Below are positions 1 through 7,116 of a stretch of 64,000 nt of DNA, piece after piece. This stretch comes from Thermoflavifilum sp. (lineage in GTDB: Bacteria; Bacteroidota; Bacteroidia; Chitinophagales; Chitinophagaceae). The stretch's first letter is position 1; every line of letters starts with the position of its first letter. The DNA lies in contig NZ_CP063141.1 of assembly GCF_014961315.1 (NCBI RefSeq), positions 2,764,743 to 2,828,742 of the forward strand, read 5' to 3'. The notes under the pieces are model-generated. The model was not told where the DNA came from. It worked only from the letters and a program-made list of their open reading frames with translations, and ran no database searches. Both the position numbers and the translations under genes were made by a program.

Positions 1-87
1 CCTGGAAAATGTAAGAAGTGAGATTTGAAGGAAATCCGAGGATTGGCGATGGGCTTGTTACGCAGGCCATTATATTTGTGCAAAAAA

Positions 88-948
88 ATGAGTCGAAAAG
101 TCTGGATGATTATCGGTTGCTTGATCGGGCTGATATGGAGGGTGAGTCCACTCCAAGCGCAATATTTCTATCAGGATTTATATTCTACCTGGCAAACAAA
201 TGCCAAACAACAGGTGTACAGGCAATGGAAGGTGAAGAAAATTCAGATTTTCAGCTACGATGCCAATCATGAACGCGACAATAGTTTTTCAGTTGAAAAA
301 GCATTTTCGCCTGATTATCGGGAATTACGTTCGGTCACTCATTCGGTGGTGAACGGTGATTCCTGGCTTACGAATCATTATGATGCTGCATACAGAATTA
401 CAGAGAGCCTCGATAGTTCTGATTTTGCCATAAATCTTACACAATATCGATATGATAGTGCCGGACGGCTTGCTGAAATCCATATCGTTTCCCGGACGCC
501 GGCCAACGCTATCGGGGAGACCATGCTCACCGAGACCCATGTGTTTCAGTATGATTCGGCTGGTCGACCTTCACGCATGTGGAAAATCAAAAACCGGACA
601 GATACCGGGTTTGTTCGATTTGATGTGGATGTCAACGGACAGATCACCCGTGAAGTGGATAGTTTAGATGGACGCGTGTATACCTTTTATTTTTCCTACA
701 CACCGGAAGGATGGTTACATACCATTTTGCGATATGATTCTTCGGCGCGACAAGCCATTCCTACCCTGAAGCTGGATTATGATGAAGCCGGCCAAATTCG
801 CCGGATGACGGTGATTGCAGGAGGTAATGGTGGATCGACGGTATGGGAATACAGCTATGATAATCGGCACCTGGTGCAACAAGAGAGATGTTTATCCGAT
901 GGGAAAACTTTTATCGGAAGTGTAGCATACCTATATACGTTTTATTGA
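88..948 (+). CDS. Secreted YD-repeat-like hypothetical protein
   Basis: The predicted product is 286 aa from the ATG at 88. This start gives a clean signal peptide (MSRKVWMIIGCLIGL... ending in LQA before QYFYQ); earlier in-frame ATGs at 25 and 49 would bury it. The mature part contains repeated strands of the type YDSAGR, YDSAGR and YDEAGQ, which resemble the YD/RHS repeats of secreted beta-rich proteins. No toxin tip, transmembrane segment or enzyme motif is visible. It is probably exported to the periplasm or cell surface. The upstream context is outside the window. The specific function is unknown; the YD-repeat assignment is from motif appearance only. Confidence 0.7.
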   Translation: MSRKVWMIIGCLIGLIWRVSPLQAQYFYQDLYSTWQTNAKQQVYRQWKVKKIQIFSYDANHERDNSFSVEKAFSPDYRELRSVTHSVVNGDSWLTNHYDAAYRITESLDSSDFAINLTQYRYDSAGRLAEIHIVSRTPANAIGETMLTETHVFQYDSAGRPSRMWKIKNRTDTGFVRFDVDVNGQITREVDSLDGRVYTFYFSYTPEGWLHTILRYDSSARQAIPTLKLDYDEAGQIRRMTVIAGGNGGSTVWEYSYDNRHLVQQERCLSDGKTFIGSVAYLYTFY

Positions 949-967
949 ACAAAAAATTTATCGGCGT

Positions 968-999
968 TTTGTCTAAAATCAAACTATTCTTTACTTTTG
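968..999 (+). promoter_or_regulatory. Promoter of the tRNA-Gly/Leu operon
   Basis: TTTG at 968-971, a 20-nt spacer and TACTTTTG at 992-999 match the Bacteroidota housekeeping promoter (TTTG/TTG, about 19-21 nt, TAnnTTTG). The expected start near 1006 lies just before the mature tRNA-Gly at 1029. No comparably good promoter is seen before the Leu tRNAs, so this one may drive the whole tRNA cluster. Confidence 0.65.
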
Positions 1000-1028
1000 C
1001 CATCCGCAATTACACAGGTGCTTATGAT

Positions 1029-1101
1029 GCGGAAGTAGCTCATCTGGTAGAGCACAACCTTGCCAAGGTTGGGGTAGCGGGTTCGAGTCCCGTCTTCCGC
1101 T
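1029..1101 (+). tRNA. tRNA-Gly (anticodon GCC)
   Basis: A 73-nt cloverleaf. The acceptor stem is GCGGAAG paired with CTTCCGC, with discriminator T. The anticodon loop is CTTGCCAAG-like with anticodon GCC, and the T-loop is GTTCGAGTCC. CCA is not encoded. It is the first member of a tRNA cluster followed by two Leu tRNAs. Confidence 0.95.
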
Positions 1102-1204
1102 CTTGAAGTTCTTTCAAAGTATTACAACATTGGCTGGTCCACAACTGGTTTCAATCAATGAATCGACTCGTTTATAGCTAATGATATTTGCTGTGCTGGA
1201 GTCG

Positions 1205-1489
1205 GTTTGCATGGTGGAATGGGTAGACACGTCCCGGCTCAGCCGGGATGGCCAGCAATGACTGTATGCACTTTGACATCAAACACCGCATCACCCTCAG
1301 CCCGGGTGGTGGAATTGGTAGACACGTCCCGGCTCAGCCGGGATGGCCAGCAATGACTGTACGCACTTTGACATCAAACACCGCATCACCCTCAGCCCGG
1401 GTGGTGGAATTGGTAGACACGTCCCGGCTCAGCCGGGATGGCCAGCAATGACTGTACGCACTTTGACATCAAACACCGCATCACCCTCA
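1205..1489 (+). repeat. Three 95-bp tandem tRNA-Leu-like units
   Basis: Three head-to-tail units (1205-1299, 1300-1394, 1395-1489) with an exact 95-bp period lead directly into tRNA-Leu(UAA) at 1490. Units 2 and 3 repeat the first 27 nt of the tRNA exactly (acceptor 5' strand and D-arm) and the variable arm with one change. The 17-nt anticodon arm is replaced by tcccggctcagccggga, an inverted repeat found at 1232, 1327 and 1422. The T-arm and 3' acceptor are replaced by about 32 nt containing the small hairpin tttgacatcaaa. Unit 1 is degenerate in its first 7 nt. The units cannot form a canonical tRNA. The palindromic CCCGGG at each junction could act as the 3' acceptor strand of one unit and the 5' strand of the next (inference). 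Confidence 0.9.
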
Positions 1490-1575
1490 GCCCGGGTGGT
1501 GGAATTGGTAGACACGCAGGACTTAAAATCCTGTGGCCAGCAATGGCTGTACGGGTTCAAGTCCCGTCCCGGGTA
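1490..1575 (+). tRNA. tRNA-Leu (anticodon TAA)
   Basis: An 86-nt class II tRNA. The anticodon arm cagga-cttaaaa-tcctg (1517-1533) gives anticodon TAA. It has a long variable arm with gcca/tggc and a T-arm acggg-ttcaagt-cccgt. The acceptor is GCCCGGG against CCCGGGT, so the first pair is G1-U72, and the discriminator is A. CCA is not encoded; ctcca follows. It is the only complete member of the 95-bp repeat family that precedes it. Confidence 0.93.
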
Positions 1576-1619
1576 CTCCAGCTCGTCATGTAAATAAACA
1601 AGTTCTTTCATAACTTCAT

Positions 1620-1703
1620 GCCCAGGTGGCGAAACTGGTAGACGCACTGTGTTCAGGTCGCAGCGCCCGCAAGGGCATGCTGGTTCGAATCCAGTCCTGG
1701 GCA
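1620..1703 (+). tRNA. tRNA-Leu (anticodon CAG)
   Basis: An 84-nt class II tRNA. The acceptor is GCCCAGG with CCTGGGC and discriminator A. The anticodon stem ctgtg/cgcag encloses ttcaggt, giving anticodon CAG. The variable arm is gcgcccgcaagggcatg-like and the T-loop is GGTTCGAATCC. It is the last tRNA of the cluster, 44 nt after tRNA-Leu(TAA), and is followed by a terminator. Confidence 0.95.
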
Positions 1704-1718
1704 CGCTTTTTTACATCC

Positions 1719-1746
1719 AGCCTGCTTTTCGGCAGGCTTTTTTATT
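1719..1746 (+). terminator. Intrinsic terminator of the tRNA operon
   Basis: A 7-bp stem, agcctgc (1719-1725) with gcaggct (1732-1738), has a 6-nt loop and is followed by a T-rich run to 1746. It lies 15 nt after the last tRNA. Confidence 0.85.
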
Positions 1747-1765
1747 TTCCTTCTCTAAAAATCTA

Positions 1766-1796
1766 TTGGTAATCCAAAATTTCCTTGTTATCTTTC
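1766..1796 (+). promoter_or_regulatory. Promoter of the TonB-dependent receptor
   Basis: TTGG at 1766-1769, a 19-nt spacer and TATCTTTC at 1789-1796 match the Bacteroidota promoter with one -7 mismatch. Initiation near 1803 would leave a short leader to the ATG at 1833 and would exclude the upstream in-frame ATG at 1785. Confidence 0.5.
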
Positions 1797-1832
1797 AAAC
1801 AACTAATTTGTTGCAATTCAAAATCTAAGCAT

Positions 1833-4661
1833 ATGCACTCCTATCCTACCCGCTACCTGGGCGTATTGTTATGTATCCTATGCACGTCCATCGCTTCAGC
1901 TCAAAGTATTATTAAAGGTCAGGTTATGGATCAGGTTACCGGTGAAAGCCTGAGCAATGCCTCGGTGTATATTCAGGGCACCGGCGAAGGTACGATCAGT
2001 GACCGTACGGGTCATTTTACGCTGACTACACAGCACGCATTTCCGCTAACACTGGTGATTTCGTTTGTAGGTTATCGTAGCCAGCAAATCACTTTACAGG
2101 AGCCTACAACCACACTCAACATTCAGCTGGTACCTACGGAAGTCCTGGGTCGGGAAACCATTATATCGGCCACTCGTGTACCCGAACGCATTATCGAGTC
2201 GCCCGTATCCATCGAACGGCTCAGCAGCGTACAGCTCAAGCAAGCCGCGGCTCCGGATTTTTACAACGCCATCGGCAACCTGAAAGGCGTAAACGTAGTC
2301 AACTCAGGTCTGCTTTTCCCCACACTCACCACCCGCGGATTTGCTGCCAGTGGCAGCACCTCTGTGAATCAATTTCTCGACGGTATGAATACCGAAGCTC
2401 CAGGATTGAATTTTTCCGTGGGTAATGTCATCGGTGTAAATGATCTGGACCTGGAGAATGTGGAATTATTGCCCGGCGCAGCTTCCGCCCTTTATGGTGC
2501 AGGGGGTACCAATGGCACCATTTTAATCACCAGTAAGGATCCCTTCCGTTATCAAGGATTCAGTGCGCTGGTCAAAGAAGGAGTGATGCATGTCAATGAT
2601 CCCGAACACGGAGCTACCCTTTTTCAGGAATATGAAGCCCGTTATGCAAAAGCTTTTCAAAACAAATGGGCTTTTAAAATCAATGCCGATTATATAAAAG
2701 GATACGACTGGATAGCAGATGACACGTCAAATTACGATGCACAGAATTTTACCGTGAAATCAGGCACAAGACTTACCGATCCGGCTTATGATGGCGTAAA
2801 TGTTTACGGTGATGAAATCACGGTGAATATCCATGATGTGGCGCAACAAATGGCTCAGGCCGGCGTCATCTCCCAGCAAGCAGCCAGTCAGGTACCCAAC
2901 CAGAATGTAACCCGCACCGGTTACCGGGAAAAGTACCTGGTTGATTACCACACGTATAACCTGAAGTTGAGCGGCATGCTGGCCTACAAGATCACACCTA
3001 AAATAACAGCTTCATTAACCGCTTATTATGGTGCGGGCACTACGGTTTATACGGGTTCGGATCGTTATTCACTCAACCATTTTCATATCGGGATGTACAA
3101 AGCCCAGATTCAGGGTGAGCATTTCAACCTATTCGGCTACACCACCCAGGAAGATGCCGGCAAAAGTTATAATGCAACAGTGTTGGGTGAACTCATCAAC
3201 GAAGCCTGGAAACCCAGCACCACCTGGTATCCACAATTTGTGGGCGCCTATCTGCAGGCCAAACAAAACGGTGCCCCTGATGCACTGGCCTTTCAAATCG
3301 CCAGAACTTATGCCGATCAGGGCATGCCCGCACCAACCGATGTAAGTTTCGGCCAGTATAAAGATCAGGTGAATGGCTCTCCCATTCCACAGGGTGCAAA
3401 ATTCATCGAACACTCCAGCCTTTGGCATTATGAAGGTTTTTATGATTTCAGCTACCTTACCCAACAAGTTGTGGACCTGCAGGCAGGGATTAGTTATCAG
3501 CGCTATCACCTGAATTCAAAAGGAACATTGTTCGACGATCAGAATAAAAAACTCACCATCGACCAGTATGGGTTTTTCCTGCAAGCTTCCCGTAAATTGA
3601 TTCATGAACGATTGCGACTGATTGCTTCTGCACGATACGACAAGAATCAAAATTTCGCCGGAAAGCTTACACCTCGTTTTGCAGCCGTCATTACCGTCGC
3701 TCCGAACAATACGATCCGCTTGTCTTATCAAACCGGATATAAATTACCCACCAACCAGAATCAGTATATCGATTTAAATGTGGGAAGAGCCCGATTGATT
3801 GGCGGATTGCCTCAATTCATCAACAAGTATAATTTAATCAACAATCCCGGATTTACCGTTGATAATGTGAATCAGTATGCCGCTGCTTATCAGGCTGCTT
3901 ATATCAGTAATCTTCAGCAGGGGCAGAGCCAGCAACAGGCGCAATACAATGCCGCCGTAACCGCCGAAAAGGTGTTACAGCCTTATGTTTTCAAAACATT
4001 CAAGCCGGAAACCGTATATTCTTATGAATTAGGCTATCGGGGCATCATTCGTCAGGTATTCATGATTGATGCATACATATATACCGCTAATTACAAAGAC
4101 TTTTTCGGTTCTGTATTTCTGATTCAGGCAAAGAATGGCCCGCAACAAATTATCCCCCAGGATCCTAACAAATATTATGGCCCGCAACTGGCCAGCGATC
4201 AAACCCGGAATGTGTACCAGACCACGGTGAATAGCGAAGGGAAAATTAAAACCTTTGGTTGGGCCATCGGTATTGATTACCAGCTTCCACATCATTACCT
4301 GTTGAGCGGCAACCTTTCTTACAATAAATTAAACGGAGCCCCGGCAGGATTCTTCACGCAGTTTAATACACCCGATTATCAGGCCAACATAGGATTCAGC
4401 AATCCCGATGTATTCCGTGGGTGGGGATTTGATTTGCACTGGCGTTATCAGAATGCATTTCTGTACGAAGGCAGCTTCGCCGTGGGACGTGTACCCGCTT
4501 TCAGTACACTGGATGCGGCCATTAGCTATCGGTTAGTTCGACAAAAACTTCTCTTTAAACTCGGGGGTACGAATATTTTGAATCACTATTATCAAAATGC
4601 ATTTGGTAATCCGAAGATTGGCGGGCTCTATTACGTATCGGTGGGCTATAATGTGTTTTAA
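1833..4661 (+). CDS. TonB-dependent outer-membrane receptor
   Basis: The product is 942 aa from the ATG at 1833, which gives a signal peptide ending SIASAQ; the in-frame ATG at 1785 lies inside the putative promoter. A CarboxypepD_reg-like domain follows (about residues 24-105: IIKGQVMDQVTGESLSNASV). Next come a TonB plug (about 115-240, with SAASALYGAGGTNGTILI typical of the plug end) and a long beta-barrel ending in an aromatic C-terminus (YVSVGYNVF). There is no SusC-type STN domain and no SusD partner next to it. The family imports ferric siderophores, vitamin B12 or peptides with TonB energy; the substrate cannot be read from sequence. It stands alone and is convergent with the PAP2 gene 7 nt away. 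Confidence 0.88.
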   Translation: MHSYPTRYLGVLLCILCTSIASAQSIIKGQVMDQVTGESLSNASVYIQGTGEGTISDRTGHFTLTTQHAFPLTLVISFVGYRSQQITLQEPTTTLNIQLVPTEVLGRETIISATRVPERIIESPVSIERLSSVQLKQAAAPDFYNAIGNLKGVNVVNSGLLFPTLTTRGFAASGSTSVNQFLDGMNTEAPGLNFSVGNVIGVNDLDLENVELLPGAASALYGAGGTNGTILITSKDPFRYQGFSALVKEGVMHVNDPEHGATLFQEYEARYAKAFQNKWAFKINADYIKGYDWIADDTSNYDAQNFTVKSGTRLTDPAYDGVNVYGDEITVNIHDVAQQMAQAGVISQQAASQVPNQNVTRTGYREKYLVDYHTYNLKLSGMLAYKITPKITASLTAYYGAGTTVYTGSDRYSLNHFHIGMYKAQIQGEHFNLFGYTTQEDAGKSYNATVLGELINEAWKPSTTWYPQFVGAYLQAKQNGAPDALAFQIARTYADQGMPAPTDVSFGQYKDQVNGSPIPQGAKFIEHSSLWHYEGFYDFSYLTQQVVDLQAGISYQRYHLNSKGTLFDDQNKKLTIDQYGFFLQASRKLIHERLRLIASARYDKNQNFAGKLTPRFAAVITVAPNNTIRLSYQTGYKLPTNQNQYIDLNVGRARLIGGLPQFINKYNLINNPGFTVDNVNQYAAAYQAAYISNLQQGQSQQQAQYNAAVTAEKVLQPYVFKTFKPETVYSYELGYRGIIRQVFMIDAYIYTANYKDFFGSVFLIQAKNGPQQIIPQDPNKYYGPQLASDQTRNVYQTTVNSEGKIKTFGWAIGIDYQLPHHYLLSGNLSYNKLNGAPAGFFTQFNTPDYQANIGFSNPDVFRGWGFDLHWRYQNAFLYEGSFAVGRVPAFSTLDAAISYRLVRQKLLFKLGGTNILNHYYQNAFGNPKIGGLYYVSVGYNVF

Positions 4662-4668
4662 TGCCAGT

Positions 4669-5514
4669 TTATCGGGAGCTGTTTTTGCTTAAAAACAACC
4701 AGGGAACATTGTCTTCTGCCGCATCAGGCTGATGATTCCAGCCCAGCCACCGATGGATGGCAGGCAAAACCGCGTAGGATGCTTCCGTACAAAGCATGCC
4801 TAAACCCGCACCAACGGCCACATCAGCATACCAGTGTTTGTTGTTGTACAACCTGAGTGCAGCCGTGCCCACGGCTAATGGAAATCCCGTATAAGCAACC
4901 CAGCGATGGTTGCTGTTTTTATACTCTTCATACAAAAACATGGCTCCACCAAAAGCCGTGGTGGTGTGCCCGGATGGAAAGGAATGAAAATCGCTTCCAT
5001 CAGGTCTTTGCTCGTGTACGGTATATTTCAGGGTGGTTACGATGATTCCCTGCACAAGCGTGGTGGTAACAAATAAGGCCAGTTGATCCCTAAAATGATG
5101 TGCTGGCTGCATACCCATGAATCGCAGGGCAAATGTTTCTGCTGCTGGCATATATTGCAAATAATTATCGACCGACGTATGAAAATGCGGATAATCTTCT
5201 ACAATCTCGCCTTTTAAATCCGCACTACTGAACAAAAACTCATGATGATCATAGGTGGCAAGTCCATCGCCGATAAGTATGCCGGGCACCAGCCCATCCT
5301 TGACAAGAGGTTTATCGAACCAGCTTCCAGTGGACGAAACACGAGGGACCGAATCCGGAACAAATGGAAATGTTGCTGAGGTAAAAACATCGTCCGTACG
5401 ATGGGATGAAATATTTTGTGCATCCAATTGATACATAACCAATAGGCAGGCAAATATGAGCAATCCTGCAAACCATATTTTACGGATCCGCACGGGACGT
5501 GTATTTTTGTACAT
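4669..5514 (-). CDS. PAP2-family membrane-associated phosphatase
   Basis: The product is 281 aa from the start at 5514 (MYKNTRPVRIRKIW...), which gives an N-terminal hydrophobic signal segment ending in LDAQ. The three phosphatidic-acid-phosphatase motifs are present: KYTVHEQRP, SFPSGHT and RLYNNKHWYAD (R, H and D of the last motif). Such enzymes dephosphorylate lipid phosphates or undecaprenyl pyrophosphate at the outer face of the membrane; a lipid A phosphatase is an alternative. Only about 25 bp separate this start from the likely start of the divergent methyltransferase, so their 5' signals must overlap. Confidence 0.82.
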   Translation of the reverse strand: MYKNTRPVRIRKIWFAGLLIFACLLVMYQLDAQNISSHRTDDVFTSATFPFVPDSVPRVSSTGSWFDKPLVKDGLVPGILIGDGLATYDHHEFLFSSADLKGEIVEDYPHFHTSVDNYLQYMPAAETFALRFMGMQPAHHFRDQLALFVTTTLVQGIIVTTLKYTVHEQRPDGSDFHSFPSGHTTTAFGGAMFLYEEYKNSNHRWVAYTGFPLAVGTAALRLYNNKHWYADVAVGAGLGMLCTEASYAVLPAIHRWLGWNHQPDAAEDNVPWLFLSKNSSR

Positions 5515-5539
5515 CAGTTCGAACCAAAGCAACGGAAAG

Positions 5540-6958
5540 TTGGCTACCCTTCCTGAAGATTTTCTGAAAATCATACCCCACCTGCCCGGAGCACAACCGG
5601 AATCCTTGTTGAAAGCGCACGAACAGAAGCCGGTGGTGAGCATCAGGTTGCATACCGCAAAATGGCATAAGTGGACAGCCTCTGATCCCGCTGTAGCCGC
5701 TCAACAACAATTACCCATCGGGTCGGCTGTACCGTGGGCCGAAGATGCTTTTTACCTGAATGAAAAACCCGCATTTATATTTGATCCCCTGTTCTATGCC
5801 GGAGCTTACTATGTACAGGAAGCTTCTTCCATGTTTGTGGATTTTGTGATGCGACAATGGAACAAGCAACGTTCTCCATCGCCCGCGTTATTACTGGATT
5901 TATGCGCAGCTCCCGGTGGAAAATCTACCATCCTGCTGAGCCACATGCAAGCTCAAGACCTGTTGATCAGCAACGAAACCGTTCCCGCTCGCTGGCAGGT
6001 CTTGCGGGAGAACCTGATCCGCTGGGGCTATCCGCAATTCGTACTCACCCAGCTGGAAGCCCGTTATTTTCAAGCCATTCCCGAGGCATTTGATCTGATT
6101 CTGGTGGATGCTCCCTGTTCCGGATCGGGCATGTTTCGAAAAGATAAACAGATGTGTGGGTTATGGGCACGCAACAGTGTGCTATCGTGCAGCAAAAAGC
6201 AGTCCCATCTGCTTCAGGATATCTGGCCGGTGCTGAAACCCGGCGGATGGCTTATCTATAGCACCTGTTCTTTTTCTCCGGAAGAAAACGAGCAGGTGAT
6301 TGATCGGCTTATTACCGAAACGCATGCAGAATCGATAGGATTGCCCGTACCCGACCAATGGGGCATTGTCACCAGCTATTCTCCACAACATCGGGCTCCG
6401 GGTTATCGGTTTTATCCCGATCGGCTGCAGGGTGAAGGATTTTACTTGGCCGTTGTTCAGAAACCTGTTCATCATTCAAATCATAAACTCAAACCCTCAA
6501 CAAAGTCAAGGCATCGCGCGACCTGGGAAATTACAACTATTCCCCCACCAGCAGCGTACCTTGAACCATCAACAGAACTCACCTGCATTCGTCATGAAGG
6601 GGAATTTTACCTGTTCCCTTCCGCTCAAATGAACCACCTGCACACGATTTCCCTGCACATTCCCATCCGCCAGGCAGGCCTGTGCATAGGCAGGATAAGA
6701 CAGGAATGGATTCCCGAACATGATCTTGCTATGTATACGGGCTTGCGTACAGATGTACCCGCTATAGCCCTTTCGCGAGAGCAAGCCCTGCAGTACCTGC
6801 AAAAACAAATCATAGCATGCCCCGATTTGCCGATGGGCTGGTATCTGGCCAGCTATGCCCGATTCCCCCTGGGATGGATGAAATCGATTGGCCATCGCGT
6901 TAATAACTATTATCCCAAACAATGGAAAATTCACCGAACGCTACCTGACTTGGATTAG
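5540..6958 (+). CDS. RsmF/NOL1-NOP2-sun family m5C RNA methyltransferase
   Basis: This SAM-dependent cytosine-C5 methyltransferase probably acts on rRNA (RsmF-like). Seen motifs are LCAAPGGKS (SAM binding), VDAPCSGSGMFRKD (PC motif) and YSTCSFSPEENE (catalytic TCS). A C-terminal RsmF/PUA-like part reaches about residue 470. The reading frame is open from 5456, but homology to the usual family N-terminus begins at LPEDFLKIIPHLPG. The TTG at 5540 is therefore preferred over the ATG at 5456, which would overlap the divergent PAP2 gene by 59 nt. The exact start is uncertain. Confidence 0.85.
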   Translation: MATLPEDFLKIIPHLPGAQPESLLKAHEQKPVVSIRLHTAKWHKWTASDPAVAAQQQLPIGSAVPWAEDAFYLNEKPAFIFDPLFYAGAYYVQEASSMFVDFVMRQWNKQRSPSPALLLDLCAAPGGKSTILLSHMQAQDLLISNETVPARWQVLRENLIRWGYPQFVLTQLEARYFQAIPEAFDLILVDAPCSGSGMFRKDKQMCGLWARNSVLSCSKKQSHLLQDIWPVLKPGGWLIYSTCSFSPEENEQVIDRLITETHAESIGLPVPDQWGIVTSYSPQHRAPGYRFYPDRLQGEGFYLAVVQKPVHHSNHKLKPSTKSRHRATWEITTIPPPAAYLEPSTELTCIRHEGEFYLFPSAQMNHLHTISLHIPIRQAGLCIGRIRQEWIPEHDLAMYTGLRTDVPAIALSREQALQYLQKQIIACPDLPMGWYLASYARFPLGWMKSIGHRVNNYYPKQWKIHRTLPDLD

Positions 6959-7022
6959 CAGTCGGAATAACAGGGCAGCGATTGTTGGTGATTTCAAAAG
7001 CCTTACTCAACCTATCGTTTAT

Positions 7023-7054
7023 TTTGGCATATCAGGGTCAATATCGTAACTTTA
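7023..7054 (+). promoter_or_regulatory. Candidate promoter of acnA
   Basis: TTTG at 7023-7026, a 20-nt spacer and TAACTTTA at 7047-7054 match the Bacteroidota element with one mismatch. The predicted leader to the ATG at 7117 is about 55 nt. Confidence 0.45.
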
Positions 7055-7116
7055 CCACCCGTTTGATACACGCTGGATAGCGGTTTTTCATCTACTTATC
7101 GATTAAATCTGCCATC

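Noticed and set aside
1205..1489. CRISPR array
   Set aside because: The units are fully repeated with no unique spacers and no cas genes are present.
1248..1597. Plus-strand open frames across the 95-bp repeats
   Set aside because: The 95-bp period is not a multiple of three, so frames change between units, and the frames run into the tRNA.
1029..1703. Integration site of a mobile element at the tRNA cluster
   Set aside because: No integrase is nearby, and the repeated part is the 5' half of the tRNA, not the 3' end that integrases usually duplicate.
1429..1704. Minus-strand 91-codon open frame
   Set aside because: It is the complement of two tRNA-Leu genes; such frames are a common artefact.
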